From an uncultured Clostridia bacterium (GTDB taxonomy: Bacteria > Bacillota > Clostridia > Christensenellales > Borkfalkiaceae): a stretch of 18,412 nt of DNA. Shown piece after piece: positions 1-8,493 of the stretch. The notes below the pieces were generated by a model. That model did not search any database and was not told the DNA's origin. It worked only from the letters and a program-made list of their open reading frames with translations. Position numbers and translations under genes: made by a program. The stretch spans positions 1 to 18,412 of the forward strand of contig CAMOVY010000006.1 in the NCBI GenBank assembly GCA_946627905.1, read 5' to 3'. Positions within the stretch are counted from its first letter, which is position 1; each line of letters opens with the position of its first letter.

Positions 1-104
1 GATTTTAAACCGCTTATGCCGAGCAGGTTTTTAAGTTCGTAAAAAACGCCGTCCGCTTCGCCGCGCAAGCCTTCCTTTTTCTCCACGTAAACGCGGTAAA
101 CCAT
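1..104 (-). CDS. purL: Phosphoribosylformylglycinamidine synthase (PurL), N-terminal fragment cut by the window edge
   Basis: An ATG at 104-102 opens a frame that runs off the left edge after 34 complete codons. The peptide begins MVYRVYVEKKEGLRGEADG and continues with a helix ending in LLGISGLK. This VEKK(x)GLR...LLGI pattern is how the PurS-like N-terminal domain of the large single-chain clostridial PurL starts. PurL makes FGAM from FGAR, glutamine and ATP, the fourth step of purine synthesis. The start codon overlaps the purD stop in TAATG (one shared base), so translation is probably coupled. Being last after purD fits a purine operon. Identification rests on about 34 residues plus context; the catalytic domains lie outside the window. 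Confidence 0.8.
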   Translation of the reverse strand, partial: MVYRVYVEKKEGLRGEADGVFYELKNLLGISGLK

Positions 105-1372
105 TACTTTGCCTCCGCCTTAAGCGCTTTCGCGCCGATATCTTTTCTGTAAAAGGCGTTTTCAAAAGAAATCTTTTCCGCCTTTTTATACGCTTTATCT
201 ATTGCGCCTTTAAGCGTTATATCTTTTGCGACGACGCCTAACACCCTGCCGCCGTCGGTGTAAAGTTTTCCGTCCGTTTTCTTTACGCCCGCAAAATACA
301 CGTCGCCATTAACGCTTTTATCAACCGTTATTTCATATCCCTTTTTATACGCGGCGGGATAGCCGTCTGACGCCATTATAACGCAACAGGCGCAAGCGTC
401 TTCGAATTCCACTTTGATTTTATCGAGCGTGCCGTAAGTCGTCGCCTGCATAACCGTTAAAAGGTCGGTTTTTAAAAGGGGCAGAACGACCTGCGTTTCA
501 GGGTCGCCGAAACGGCAGTTATACTCTATTACTTTCGGTCCGTCTTCGGTTATCATAAGCCCGAAGTACAGACAACCTTTAAAAGTGCGCCCTTCTTTAT
601 TCATAGCGGTAATCGTTGGAATAAATATTTCTTTCATACTCCTTTCCGCTATTTCGGGGGTATAAAAGGGGTTAGGCGCAATAGTACCCATACCGCCCGT
701 GTTTAAGCCTTTATCGCCGTCCAAAGCGCGCTTATGGTCCATAGAAGACGCCATCGGCACAATAGTTTTGCCGTCGGTAAAGGATAAAACGGAAACTTCA
801 GGTCCTGTTAAAAACTCTTCCACGACGATTTTCGCGCCGCTTTCGCCGAACACCTTGTCCCGCATTATGGACCTGACTGCGGCTTTTGCCTGTTCTTCGG
901 TTTCGGCGATTATAACGCCCTTGCCGAGCGCAAGCCCGTCCGCTTTAATAACTATCGGAAACTTTTCGCCCGAAATATAATTAAGCGCGGCAGTTTCGTC
1001 GGAAAACACCCTGTATTTGGCGGTGGGAATACCGTACTTTTGCATAAGGTCTTTCGAAAAAGCCTTACTGCCTTCTATTATCGCCGCTTTTTTGTTCGGT
1101 CCGAAGCAAGGCACGCCCGCGGCGGAGAGTTTATCCACCGTACCGAGAACAAGCGGGTCGTCGGGCGCGACTATTGCGTAGTCAATGCCCGTCTTTACCG
1201 CAAAGTCCACTATTTTATCCGTCTCTTTAGCGCCGATATTAACGAGCGTGGCGTCTTCTGCCATGCCGCCGTTCCCCGGCAGCGCAAAAATTTCCGAAAC
1301 GTCTTTATTTTGTTTTATCGCTTTTATTATGGCGTGTTCTCTCCCGCCGCCGCCGATTACAAGAATTTTCAT
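104..1372 (-). CDS. purD: Phosphoribosylamine-glycine ligase (GAR synthetase)
   Basis: A protein of 422 residues that joins phosphoribosylamine to glycine with ATP, step two of purine synthesis, in the cytosol. It opens with MKILVIGGGGREHAI, the PurD N-terminal phosphate-binding loop, and continues through an ATP-grasp fold (KADGLALGKGV near residue 145; VEEFLTGPEVSVL near 185; EYNCRFGDPETQ near 285, holding metal-binding Glu and Asn). Length matches the usual 420-430. I chose the ATG at 1372; the frame also allows a TTG two codons upstream (1378), but MKILVIGGGG is the normal family start. No good Shine-Dalgarno precedes it. It begins 21 bases after the glyA stop, so it may depend on coupling. 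GlyA upstream makes the glycine this enzyme consumes. Confidence 0.95.
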   Translation of the reverse strand: MKILVIGGGGREHAIIKAIKQNKDVSEIFALPGNGGMAEDATLVNIGAKETDKIVDFAVKTGIDYAIVAPDDPLVLGTVDKLSAAGVPCFGPNKKAAIIEGSKAFSKDLMQKYGIPTAKYRVFSDETAALNYISGEKFPIVIKADGLALGKGVIIAETEEQAKAAVRSIMRDKVFGESGAKIVVEEFLTGPEVSVLSFTDGKTIVPMASSMDHKRALDGDKGLNTGGMGTIAPNPFYTPEIAERSMKEIFIPTITAMNKEGRTFKGCLYFGLMITEDGPKVIEYNCRFGDPETQVVLPLLKTDLLTVMQATTYGTLDKIKVEFEDACACCVIMASDGYPAAYKKGYEITVDKSVNGDVYFAGVKKTDGKLYTDGGRVLGVVAKDITLKGAIDKAYKKAEKISFENAFYRKDIGAKALKAEAK

Positions 1373-1393
1373 TATCAAACCGAAAGTTTTATT

Positions 1394-2635
1394 TTAGGAA
1401 TATATGGGATATTTGTCGCACAGCGCTATTACTTCCGCCGTAATTCTTTCTTTAACGTTATCGAAGTCGGACGCAACTTCTCTCATCCAGACCGCAATTT
1501 TCTTCATTTCTTCTTCTTTAAAGCCGCGGGTTGTTATTGCGGGCGTACCCACCCTTATGCCGCTGGTGATAAACGGCTTTTCGGGGTCGTTCGGAATAGC
1601 GTTTTTATTGACGGTGATATGCACTTCGTCAAGCCGCTTTTCCATTTCCTTACCCGTAATGCCGAACGGGCGCAAATCGATAAGCATAAGGTGGTTGTCC
1701 GTGCCGCCCGAAACGATTTTAAATCCTTCTTTAACGAGTTCTTTGCTTAAAGTCTGCGCGTTTGCGATTATCTGCTTTTGATACTCTTTGAATTCGGGTT
1801 TAAGCGCTTCGCCAAGCGCCACCGCCTTTGCCGCGATAATGTGCATTAAAGGTCCCCCCTGCGTTCCGGGGAATACCGCTTTGTCGATTTTAGCCGCAAG
1901 TTCTTCTTTACAAAGAATAAGCCCGCCGCGAGGTCCGCGAAGAGTTTTGTGCGTAGTCGTCGTAACGACGTCCGCATACGGCACGGGACTTTGGTGCAAT
2001 CCCGCGGCAACGAGTCCCGCGATATGCGCCATATCTACCATAAGGTACGCGCCCACTTTGTCCGCAATCTCGCGCATTTTCTTAAAATCAATCGCACGCG
2101 AATAGGCGGAAGCGCCCGCTATTATCATTTTGGGCTTGCAATTTTCGGCAACCCTTAAAATGTCGTCGTAATCAAGCATTTCCGTTTCGTTTGAAACGCC
2201 GTACGGCACGACGTTGAAATATTTACCCGAAATATTTACGGGCGAACCGTGCGACAAATGCCCGCCGTTCGCTAAGTTCAGCCCCATAACCGTATCGCCG
2301 GGGTTTACCAGCGCGAAAAACACGGCAAGGTTGGCGTTCGCGCCCGAGTGGGGCTGAACGTTGGCGTGTTCCGCGCCGAAAAGTTTTTTAGCACGCTCTC
2401 TCGCTATATTTTCCACTATATCCACGTATTGACAGCCGCCGTAGTAGCGCTTTGCGGGAAAGCCTTCCGCATACTTGTTGGTAAGCACCGTGCCAGCGGC
2501 GAGTAGCACCGCTTTAGACACTATGTTTTCGGAAGCGATAAGTTCTATATTATGCTGTTGGCGTTTTAACTCCAAATCGCACGCGCCGTACACTTCCGCG
2601 TCGTATAACTCAAGTTCTTCGAAAAAGTTTTTCAT
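1394..2635 (-). CDS. glyA: Serine hydroxymethyltransferase
   Basis: A 413-residue PLP enzyme that converts serine and THF to glycine and 5,10-methylene-THF. The PLP lysine is K230 in [16 protein letters not shown]. Other SHMT landmarks are [10 protein letters not shown] (32-40), the [15 protein letters not shown] substrate segment (53-67) and [10 protein letters not shown] (93-102). Length is typical. AAGGAG lies seven bases before the ATG. It follows purH by 27 bases inside the purine operon, where it supplies glycine for PurD and the one-carbon pool used by PurN and the AICAR transformylase. glyA is also a common target of ZTP riboswitches, and one heads this operon. Confidence 0.97.
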   Translation of the reverse strand: MKNFFEELELYDAEVYGACDLELKRQQHNIELIASENIVSKAVLLAAGTVLTNKYAEGFPAKRYYGGCQYVDIVENIARERAKKLFGAEHANVQPHSGANANLAVFFALVNPGDTVMGLNLANGGHLSHGSPVNISGKYFNVVPYGVSNETEMLDYDDILRVAENCKPKMIIAGASAYSRAIDFKKMREIADKVGAYLMVDMAHIAGLVAAGLHQSPVPYADVVTTTTHKTLRGPRGGLILCKEELAAKIDKAVFPGTQGGPLMHIIAAKAVALGEALKPEFKEYQKQIIANAQTLSKELVKEGFKIVSGGTDNHLMLIDLRPFGITGKEMEKRLDEVHITVNKNAIPNDPEKPFITSGIRVGTPAITTRGFKEEEMKKIAVWMREVASDFDNVKERITAEVIALCDKYPIYS

Positions 2636-2662
2636 ATATTTTCTCCTTGTTTTTTTACTTAA

Positions 2663-3844
2663 TCAATGGTGGAAAAGGCGCATACCCGTAAACGCCATAA
2701 CCATACCGTGTTTGTCCGCCGCGTCGATAACCAAGTCGTCGCGCACGCTGCCGCCGGGTTCTGCTACGTATTTTACGCCGCTTTTTGCCGCCCGTTCGAT
2801 ATTGTCCGAAAACGGGAAGAACGCGTCGGAAGCAAGAGTTATTCCGCTCACGGTTTTAAGATACGCGTCCTTTTCTTCGCGAGTAAAGGGCGCGGGCTTA
2901 ACTGCAAAATATTTCTGCCAACTTTCAAGAAGTTCTGGGTAATCCGCGTCGGATAAATAAAGGTCTATTATATTGTTTTTATCCGGTCTGCCTATGCCGT
3001 CGGCGAATTTTAAAGACAGCACTCTGTCGCTTTGTCTTAAATTCCATAAGTCTGCTTTACTTGCCGCGAGCCTAGTACAATGTATTCTCGACTGCTGCCC
3101 CGCGCCGACGCCGATTGCCTGCCCGTCGAAAGCGAAACACACGGAGTTCGACTGCGTGTATTTAAGCGTAATTAACGCTATTATCATATCTTTTTTCTTA
3201 TCATCAGGCAAATCTTTATTTTTGCTTACGATGTTAGTCAAAAGGTTTTCGTCTATTTTAAACTCGTTTCTGCCCTGCTCGAAAGTGATGCCGAACACCT
3301 GCTTACGCTCTATAGGTTCAGGCTTATACGCCGTATCGATTTTTATAATATTGTAATTGCCGTTGCGCTTTGCGCTAAGTATTTCAAGCGCTTTTTTGCT
3401 GTACGACGGGGCGATTATGCCGTCCGAAACTTCCCTTGCTATAATCTTCGCGGTAGTTTCGTCGCACTCTGCGGAAAGCGCTATAAAGTCCCCGAAAGAA
3501 GACATCCTGTCCGTGCCCCTTGCCCTTGCGTAGGCGCAGGCTATCGGGGACGCGTCAAGTCCTTCTATATCGTCCACGAAACACGCCTTTTTAAGTTTGT
3601 CCGAAAGGGGCTTGCCTATCGCCGCAGACGTCGGCGAAACGTGCTTAAAAGAAGTTGCCGCTACTTCGCCCGTCGCTTCCGATATTTCTTTAACGAGTTG
3701 CCACGCGTTCAAAGCGTCCAGAAAGTTTATGTACCCCGGTCTGCCGTTCAATATTTCCACGGGCAAATCTTTCCCGTCCGCCATAAAAATACGCGCGGGT
3801 TTCTGGTTGGGATTGCAACCGTATTTTAACGAATACTCAATCAT
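2663..3844 (-). CDS. purH: Stand-alone AICAR transformylase (PurH C-terminal domain only, ATIC-like)
   Basis: A 393-residue protein equal to the formyltransferase half of PurH, converting AICAR (ZMP) and 10-formyl-THF to FAICAR. It starts at the domain boundary (MIEYSLKYGCNPNQKPARIF) with no MGS-like IMP cyclohydrolase domain before it. The catalytic Lys-His pair is K67-H68 in SFKHVSPTSAA; RMSSFGDF (113-120), VSDGIIAP (139-146), KYTQSNSVC (228-236, with N233) and QQSRIHCTRLA (250-260) are present, and it ends in RLFHH. As I recall them, these motifs and the length match the C-terminal domain of animal ATIC more closely than E. coli PurH. AAGGAG six bases before the ATG and a full-length frame argue against truncation. 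The missing cyclohydrolase activity is supplied by the gene immediately upstream, 12 bases away. Confidence 0.93.
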   Translation of the reverse strand: MIEYSLKYGCNPNQKPARIFMADGKDLPVEILNGRPGYINFLDALNAWQLVKEISEATGEVAATSFKHVSPTSAAIGKPLSDKLKKACFVDDIEGLDASPIACAYARARGTDRMSSFGDFIALSAECDETTAKIIAREVSDGIIAPSYSKKALEILSAKRNGNYNIIKIDTAYKPEPIERKQVFGITFEQGRNEFKIDENLLTNIVSKNKDLPDDKKKDMIIALITLKYTQSNSVCFAFDGQAIGVGAGQQSRIHCTRLAASKADLWNLRQSDRVLSLKFADGIGRPDKNNIIDLYLSDADYPELLESWQKYFAVKPAPFTREEKDAYLKTVSGITLASDAFFPFSDNIERAAKSGVKYVAEPGGSVRDDLVIDAADKHGMVMAFTGMRLFHH

Positions 3845-3856
3845 CGCTATCTCCTT

Positions 3857-4576
3857 TTATTTGTTTTTGTTGATAAGTCGTTTTTGGCTCTTGCCCGTTT
3901 TCAGGTCTATATATTCGGTATAAAGGGAAATTTTGTTGTCTTTATTTAAGGCGTTCCAAAGCCCGTCCGTAAACTCGTCTATTCCGTTCGGAATTTTAAC
4001 GCGTTCGGGCTCGCCTAAAAAAGTCGGAATAGGGTTGCCGTCGGTAATGTAGGTATGGATAAAATGCCCTAACCCGTTTATGGGCGAATAGGAAAAACCG
4101 TAGCGGTTGCACGCGCTGCCCTTTTCGTCCGCCGACTTTAATATACTCATTTCGTAATCGAAACCGTTTTCGCCCAAGTTTATTATACCGCTTATTCTCG
4201 GCGTAAAGTTGGGGCTGTCGGGTTCAAACTCGCGCGACTTTAACGCTTCAAAAAAACTCTTGCCCGCTTTTAATCCGTCTATAACCGTGTCGGTCTGGTT
4301 GCCGTTGGTGATTACCACGCCACCCGTAAAACGCCTTACCGCCGCGTATATAATAAGGCTGGGGTCTTCAACTTTCGTCATATCGAAAGGTTCGGTAAAT
4401 ACTTCGCCGTTTTTTTCGGCAAATATTCGGTTTCTGCTGTTGGCGCTTCTGCCCATAATAAAATAGGCGAACGCAGAGCTTTTACCGTCTTCGCTTTTTC
4501 CTATTATTATACCGCGCCCAACGTACGGGTTGCCCGAGATAAGTTCCGAAACGTCGTTGATTTTATAAACGTTCAT
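3857..4576 (-). CDS. IMP cyclohydrolase, PurO-like family
   Basis: A 239-residue protein of the archaeal-type IMP cyclohydrolase family (PF07826), unrelated to the PurH N-terminal domain. It should close FAICAR to IMP, the last step. Features I recognise: YVGRGIIIG near residue 18, YFIMGRSANSRNRIF (38-52), IIYAAVRRF and VVITNGNQTD in the middle, EPDSPNFTPRISG (about 116-129), and GLGHFIHTYITDGNPIPTFLGEPERVKIP near the C terminus. Its ATG overlaps the purN stop in ATGA, and GGGAG lies seven bases upstream. It sits directly before a PurH lacking its cyclohydrolase half, so the two genes together replace bifunctional PurH. Function is inferred from family and context; confidence in the family is high. 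Confidence 0.88.
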   Translation of the reverse strand: MNVYKINDVSELISGNPYVGRGIIIGKSEDGKSSAFAYFIMGRSANSRNRIFAEKNGEVFTEPFDMTKVEDPSLIIYAAVRRFTGGVVITNGNQTDTVIDGLKAGKSFFEALKSREFEPDSPNFTPRISGIINLGENGFDYEMSILKSADEKGSACNRYGFSYSPINGLGHFIHTYITDGNPIPTFLGEPERVKIPNGIDEFTDGLWNALNKDNKISLYTEYIDLKTGKSQKRLINKNK

Positions 4577-5175
4577 ATAGCCGCTCCCTTTAATAATTTT
4601 TTACACACTTTTTCGCACGCGGCGGGAAGAATTTTCCACTCCGCCTGTTCCATAACCCTTTTTTGTAAACTTAAAGCGGTATCGTTCGGCAAAATTTTTA
4701 CCGCCTTTTGCATTATTATTCTGCCGCCGTCGGGGATTTCGTTGACAAAATGCACCGTCGCGCCCGTAATTTTAACACCGTACTTTAACGCTTCTTCGTG
4801 AACTTTCAGCCCGTAAAAGCCCTTGCCGCAAAAAGACGGTATAAGCGAAGGGTGTACGTTTATAATCCTGCCGCTATAAAGCGCGGTAAACCTTTCGGAC
4901 AGAATTTTCATAAACCCCGCAAGGACTATAAGTTCCGCGCCCGCCTTTTTAAGCGTTTTTATAAGCGCGTCTTCAAACCCGTCGCCCGTAATTACCGCGG
5001 TGGGAATATCTGCGGCTTTTGCCCGTTCCAAGGCAAAGGCTTTTTCGTTATTCGAAACGACCAGCGCTATTTTGCCGCTTTTAAGTTTTCCGTTTTTTTC
5101 AGCGTCGATAAGCGCCTGTAAATTCGTGCCGCCGCCCGACACTAAAACTGCGATTTTTATCGGTTCTTTTCGCAT
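4573..5175 (-). CDS. purN: Phosphoribosylglycinamide formyltransferase (GART)
   Basis: A 200-residue GAR transformylase that uses 10-formyl-THF to make FGAR, step three. It shows IAVLVSGGGTNLQALIDA (8-25) and the catalytic triad candidates N106 and H108 in INVHPSLIP and D149 in PDGGRII. The segment PSFCGKGFYGLKVHEEAL is common in clostridial PurN. I chose the ATG at 5175; a TTG three codons upstream (5184) is open in the same frame, but neither start has a strong Shine-Dalgarno. The stop overlaps the next start (ATGA). Length is normal for the family. Confidence 0.94.
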   Translation of the reverse strand: MRKEPIKIAVLVSGGGTNLQALIDAEKNGKLKSGKIALVVSNNEKAFALERAKAADIPTAVITGDGFEDALIKTLKKAGAELIVLAGFMKILSERFTALYSGRIINVHPSLIPSFCGKGFYGLKVHEEALKYGVKITGATVHFVNEIPDGGRIIMQKAVKILPNDTALSLQKRVMEQAEWKILPAACEKVCKKLLKGAAI

Positions 5176-5192
5176 CTTTCTCAAATTACCCG

Positions 5193-6236
5193 CTATTTTA
5201 TAACCACTTTGTCCTGACTTTTTTCCATTTTGCCGAGAACGTACGCGCTTACGCCGTGTTCTATAAGAACGGAAAGGGCGACTTTTACGTCCTTTTCGGC
5301 AACGATAACGCTCATGCCCACGCCCATATTAAAGGTGTTAAACATATCCCGCCTATCTATGCCGCCGCGTTTTTCGATTAAATCGAATATAGGCAACACC
5401 TTTACGTCCTTTTCGTTGATTATAACGCCCAAGCCGTCCTTTATCGAACGGGGCATATTTTCGTAAAATCCGCCGCCCGTTATGTGCGAAATGCCTTTTA
5501 CTTTTACTTCCTTTAAAAGCGCAAGCATAGGCTTTACGTAAATTTCCGTAGGGGTAATAAGCGTTTCGCCAAGACTTTTGCCGCCAAGTTCCGCGACGGG
5601 CGCTTTTAGGTCAACGTTTTCCACGTCGAAAACCTTTCTTACGAGCGAAAACCCGTTTGAGTGCACGCCTGAAGACGGCAACGCTATCATAACGTCCCCT
5701 TCTTGTTGCGTGTTTTTGTCTATTATATTATCTTTATCGACGACGCCCACGGAAAAACCCGCCAAATCGTATTCGTTTATCGGATAAAAGCCGGGCATTT
5801 CCGCCGTTTCGCCCCCGACGAGCTCCACCCCTGCGCGAACGCAACCTTCGGCAACGCCCCCGACGATATCCGCGATTTTTTCGGGCACGTTTTTACCGCA
5901 CGCGATATAGTCGAGAAATATAAGGGGCTTTGCTCCGCAACAGATAACATCGTTTACGCACATCGCCACGCAGTCGATACCCACCGTGTCGTGCTTGTCC
6001 ATCAAAAACGCAAGTTTAAGTTTAGTACCCACGCCGTCCGTTCCCGAAACCAACACGGGGCTTTTAATACCCGTAATATCCAACGGGAAAAGACCGCCGA
6101 AACCGCCTAAATCTTCTTTTCTTCCGCCTATCATGGTGCGGGCGACGTGTTTTTTCATAAGTTCTACCGCTTTATATCCCGCGGTAATATCCACGCCCGC
6201 TTTTGCGTATGCGTCCGATTTTGATTTTTCAATCAT
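5193..6236 (-). CDS. purM: Phosphoribosylformylglycinamidine cyclo-ligase (AIR synthetase)
   Basis: Closes FGAM to AIR with ATP, step five. The protein of 347 residues starts MIEKSKSDAYAKAGVDITAGYKAVELMK, the typical PurM opening, and carries SPVLVSGTDGVGTKLKLAF, the Asp-rich segment MCVNDVICCGAKPLIFLDYIA, GGETAEMPGFY and GVHSNGFSLVRKVF. The open frame extends ten codons further to 6266, overlapping the purF end, but I place the start at the ATG at 6236 because AGGAG sits six bases before it and family members begin there. It lies 19 bases after the purF stop. Confidence 0.96.
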   Translation of the reverse strand: MIEKSKSDAYAKAGVDITAGYKAVELMKKHVARTMIGGRKEDLGGFGGLFPLDITGIKSPVLVSGTDGVGTKLKLAFLMDKHDTVGIDCVAMCVNDVICCGAKPLIFLDYIACGKNVPEKIADIVGGVAEGCVRAGVELVGGETAEMPGFYPINEYDLAGFSVGVVDKDNIIDKNTQQEGDVMIALPSSGVHSNGFSLVRKVFDVENVDLKAPVAELGGKSLGETLITPTEIYVKPMLALLKEVKVKGISHITGGGFYENMPRSIKDGLGVIINEKDVKVLPIFDLIEKRGGIDRRDMFNTFNMGVGMSVIVAEKDVKVALSVLIEHGVSAYVLGKMEKSQDKVVIK

Positions 6237-6255
6237 AATTTCTCCTATGCTCCGT

Positions 6256-7680
6256 TTATTCGACACCGTTCCAACAATAAGTGCAAAGTTTACTCTTGTC
6301 TATTCCTATTGCTTTTATAAGATTGTCAAGCGTCTGGAATTCCAAAGACGCGAACCCGAACTTTTCGCATATAGTTTTGCGGAGATTTTTGCCGCGTCCC
6401 GTATTGCCGTCGCTGTATTCGTCTAAATGATTAAACCCTTCGTCGCCTTCGAGTTCCTTTATAACCCGTCTCGTAATAAGTTCCATATCGCTCGTCGCGC
6501 GCGAAAAATTAAGGTATTTGCACCCGAACATTATGGGCGGGCAAGCCGAACGCATATGCACCGCCTTTGCCCCGTTGGCGTATAAAAACTCCACCGTCTC
6601 TTTAAGTTGCGTACCGCGCACGATAGAATCGTCCACGAAAAGCAACGTTTTACCCTCGATAAGTTCCCTGACGGGCACTTGTTTCATTTTGGCGATTTCG
6701 TTTCTGTTGCGTTGGACGTCGGGCATAAAACTGCGCGACCACGACGGAGTGTATTTTATATAAGGTCTTGCGAAAGGTATTCCGCTTTTATTCGCGTAGC
6801 CTATCGCGTGGGGCGTGCCGCTGTCGGGAACGCCCGCAATATAGTCTATACCTAAATGTTTTTTAGCGTTAATATCCGCTTCGGCAAGCAGCACGCCGTT
6901 TTCGCAACGCATAATTTCCACGTTCTTGCCTTCGTAAGAAGCGGTCGGATACCCGTAATACGTCCATAAAAAAGAACAGACGCGCATCTTATCGCCCGCG
7001 GGCAAAAGAACAGTCATCTTATCGGGCGAAAGTTCCACAATCTCCCCCGCGCCGAGCGCCTTATAATCGGAAAACCCTAATTTTCTGTACGAAAAATCTT
7101 CAAACGCGACGCAAAAACCGTCTTTATCCTTACCTATCGCCATAGGCAGTCTGCCGAATTTATCCCGTGCGGCAATTATGTTGCCGTCGCTTTTTAAAAC
7201 GAGTATAGAAGCAGTGCCTTCTATACTGTCCTGCGCGAACTTTATCCCGTCCGCAAAGGTTTCCTTCTGATTTATAAGCGAAGCGACGAGTTCCGCAGAG
7301 TTTACCATAAGCCCTGTGGTAAGCCCGAAGTGCCCGCCGTTGTCGTTTAAAAACTTTTCCGCAAGCGCGGCGGAATTATTGATTACGCCTACCGTGCAAA
7401 CGGCGTAAAGCCCCAGCCTTGAACGGATTATAAGCGGTTCGGGGTCAAAGTCGCTTATAACGCCTATCGCCGACGTGCCTTTCATATCGCCGAAAACGTG
7501 TTCGAACTTGGCGCGGAAAGGCGCGTTGCCGAGATTATGTATCTTTCTTTGTAGCCCTAGTTCTCTGTCGTAAACGGCAATCCCGCCGCTTTTCGTTCCC
7601 AAATGAGAGTGGTAATCGGTACCGAAAAACACGTCTTCAAGTATTTCCCTTTTTGAAACGACCCCGAAATATGCGCCCAT
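6256..7680 (-). CDS. purF: Amidophosphoribosyltransferase-like PurF with a degenerate glutaminase domain
   Basis: A 474-residue PurF homologue, placed at the first committed step (PRPP to phosphoribosylamine). The phosphoribosyltransferase half is intact: the PRPP loop LLFVDDSIVRGTQ (346-358) and VPDSGTPHAIGYA (284-296). Cys candidates matching the [4Fe-4S] ligands of B. subtilis PurF are C235, C387, C466 and C469 (the last two in LCTYCWNG). The N-terminal glutaminase half is changed. The protein starts MGAYFGVVSK where active PurF has M-C-G-I-x-G, so the Ntn nucleophile Cys is Gly. The RY-T-G, HNG and SD(T/S)E glutamine-binding motifs appear as ISDFDPEP, TVGVINN and VNSAE. The ATG with AAGGAG five bases upstream is clearly the start. 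It may use free ammonia or an unidentified partner, or be a second PurF. Homology is certain; the activity is not. Confidence 0.88.
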   Translation of the reverse strand: MGAYFGVVSKREILEDVFFGTDYHSHLGTKSGGIAVYDRELGLQRKIHNLGNAPFRAKFEHVFGDMKGTSAIGVISDFDPEPLIIRSRLGLYAVCTVGVINNSAALAEKFLNDNGGHFGLTTGLMVNSAELVASLINQKETFADGIKFAQDSIEGTASILVLKSDGNIIAARDKFGRLPMAIGKDKDGFCVAFEDFSYRKLGFSDYKALGAGEIVELSPDKMTVLLPAGDKMRVCSFLWTYYGYPTASYEGKNVEIMRCENGVLLAEADINAKKHLGIDYIAGVPDSGTPHAIGYANKSGIPFARPYIKYTPSWSRSFMPDVQRNRNEIAKMKQVPVRELIEGKTLLFVDDSIVRGTQLKETVEFLYANGAKAVHMRSACPPIMFGCKYLNFSRATSDMELITRRVIKELEGDEGFNHLDEYSDGNTGRGKNLRKTICEKFGFASLEFQTLDNLIKAIGIDKSKLCTYCWNGVE

Positions 7681-7762
7681 AAAATCTCCTTGAAATCTGT
7701 TATTCTCCGTCTTTTCCCCCGAAAAAACCGCCGAAAATGTTTGCCCCGTGTCTCGGTTTGCC

Positions 7763-8476
7763 TTATTTTGTGGAAGTCAACCGCTTCATAACTTCTTTAT
7801 ACGCGTCTTCAACTCCGCCCATATCCCTGCGGAAGCGGTCTTTATCAAGTTTTTCGTTGGTCGTTAAATCCCAAAGCCTGCAAGTGTCGGGCGAAATTTC
7901 GTCCGCCAAAACTATTTCGCCATCAGAAAGTCTTCCGAATTCCAACTTAAAGTCGACGAGCCTTATATTTAAGCCCTTAAAGTATTCGGTTAAAACGTCG
8001 TTTACCTTAAATGCCATTTTCTTTATGGTCTCTATTTCTTGTTCGGTGGCAAGTTTAAGCGCAAGCGCGTGATAAGAGTTTATAAGCGGGTCGCCCAAAT
8101 CGTCGTTTTTATACGAAAACTCAATAGTCGGGCTATCGAAAACTATACCTTCTTCCACACCGTAGCGCTTGGCAAAAGAACCTGCCGAAACGTTTCTGAT
8201 TATTACTTCAAGCGGCACGATAGACACTTTTTTAACAAGCGTGTCTCTGTCCGAAAGTTCTTTGACGAAATGAGTTTTTACGCCCTGTTTTTCCAAAAGG
8301 CTCATAAGCATATTGCTCATTTTGTTGTTTATAACGCCCTTACCCGCGATAGTACCTTTCTTTAAGCCGTTAAACGCGGTCGCGTCGTCTTTATACGAAA
8401 CGATATACAGGTTTTCGTCGTCGGTTTTATAGACCTTTTTTGCCTTGCCTTCGTAAATCTTATCGAGTTTTTCCAT
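7763..8476 (-). CDS. purC: SAICAR synthetase
   Basis: A 237-residue ATP-dependent enzyme that joins CAIR and aspartate to form SAICAR. It opens [14 protein letters not shown] and contains [41 protein letters not shown] (93-112) and [30 protein letters not shown] near residue 175, which are the nucleotide- and substrate-binding segments of PurC. Length is normal. It follows purE by 17 bases. The 82 bases between its stop and purF hold the purF ribosome binding site and no promoter or terminator I can defend. PurB, which would cleave the SAICAR made here, is not in the window. Confidence 0.96.
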   Translation of the reverse strand: MEKLDKIYEGKAKKVYKTDDENLYIVSYKDDATAFNGLKKGTIAGKGVINNKMSNMLMSLLEKQGVKTHFVKELSDRDTLVKKVSIVPLEVIIRNVSAGSFAKRYGVEEGIVFDSPTIEFSYKNDDLGDPLINSYHALALKLATEQEIETIKKMAFKVNDVLTEYFKGLNIRLVDFKLEFGRLSDGEIVLADEISPDTCRLWDLTTNEKLDKDRFRRDMGGVEDAYKEVMKRLTSTK

Positions 8477-8493
8477 TTTTCCTACTCCCGTAA

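Noticed and set aside
1040..1750. Long plus-strand open frame of 236 codons over purD and glyA
   Set aside because: It lies antisense to two certain genes, has His/Arg/Phe-rich sequence of no recognisable family, and spans the gap between them. It is a shadow of codon bias in the real genes.
2663..3844. purH as a pseudogene that lost its N-terminal half
   Set aside because: The frame starts exactly at the domain border with its own Shine-Dalgarno, is intact, and a separate IMP cyclohydrolase gene precedes it. It is a split function, not decay.
5703..6110. Plus-strand open frame antisense to purM
   Set aside because: Low-complexity shadow frame with no domain and no ribosome binding site; purM on the other strand is certain.
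6237..6266. Upstream start of purM overlapping the purF end
   Set aside because: The AGGAG box and normal family N terminus point to the ATG at 6236.
7681..7762. Internal promoter or regulatory element in the purC-purF gap
   Set aside because: The 82 bases contain only the purF ribosome binding site; no paired -35/-10 boxes or stable hairpin with a T-run could be found by eye.
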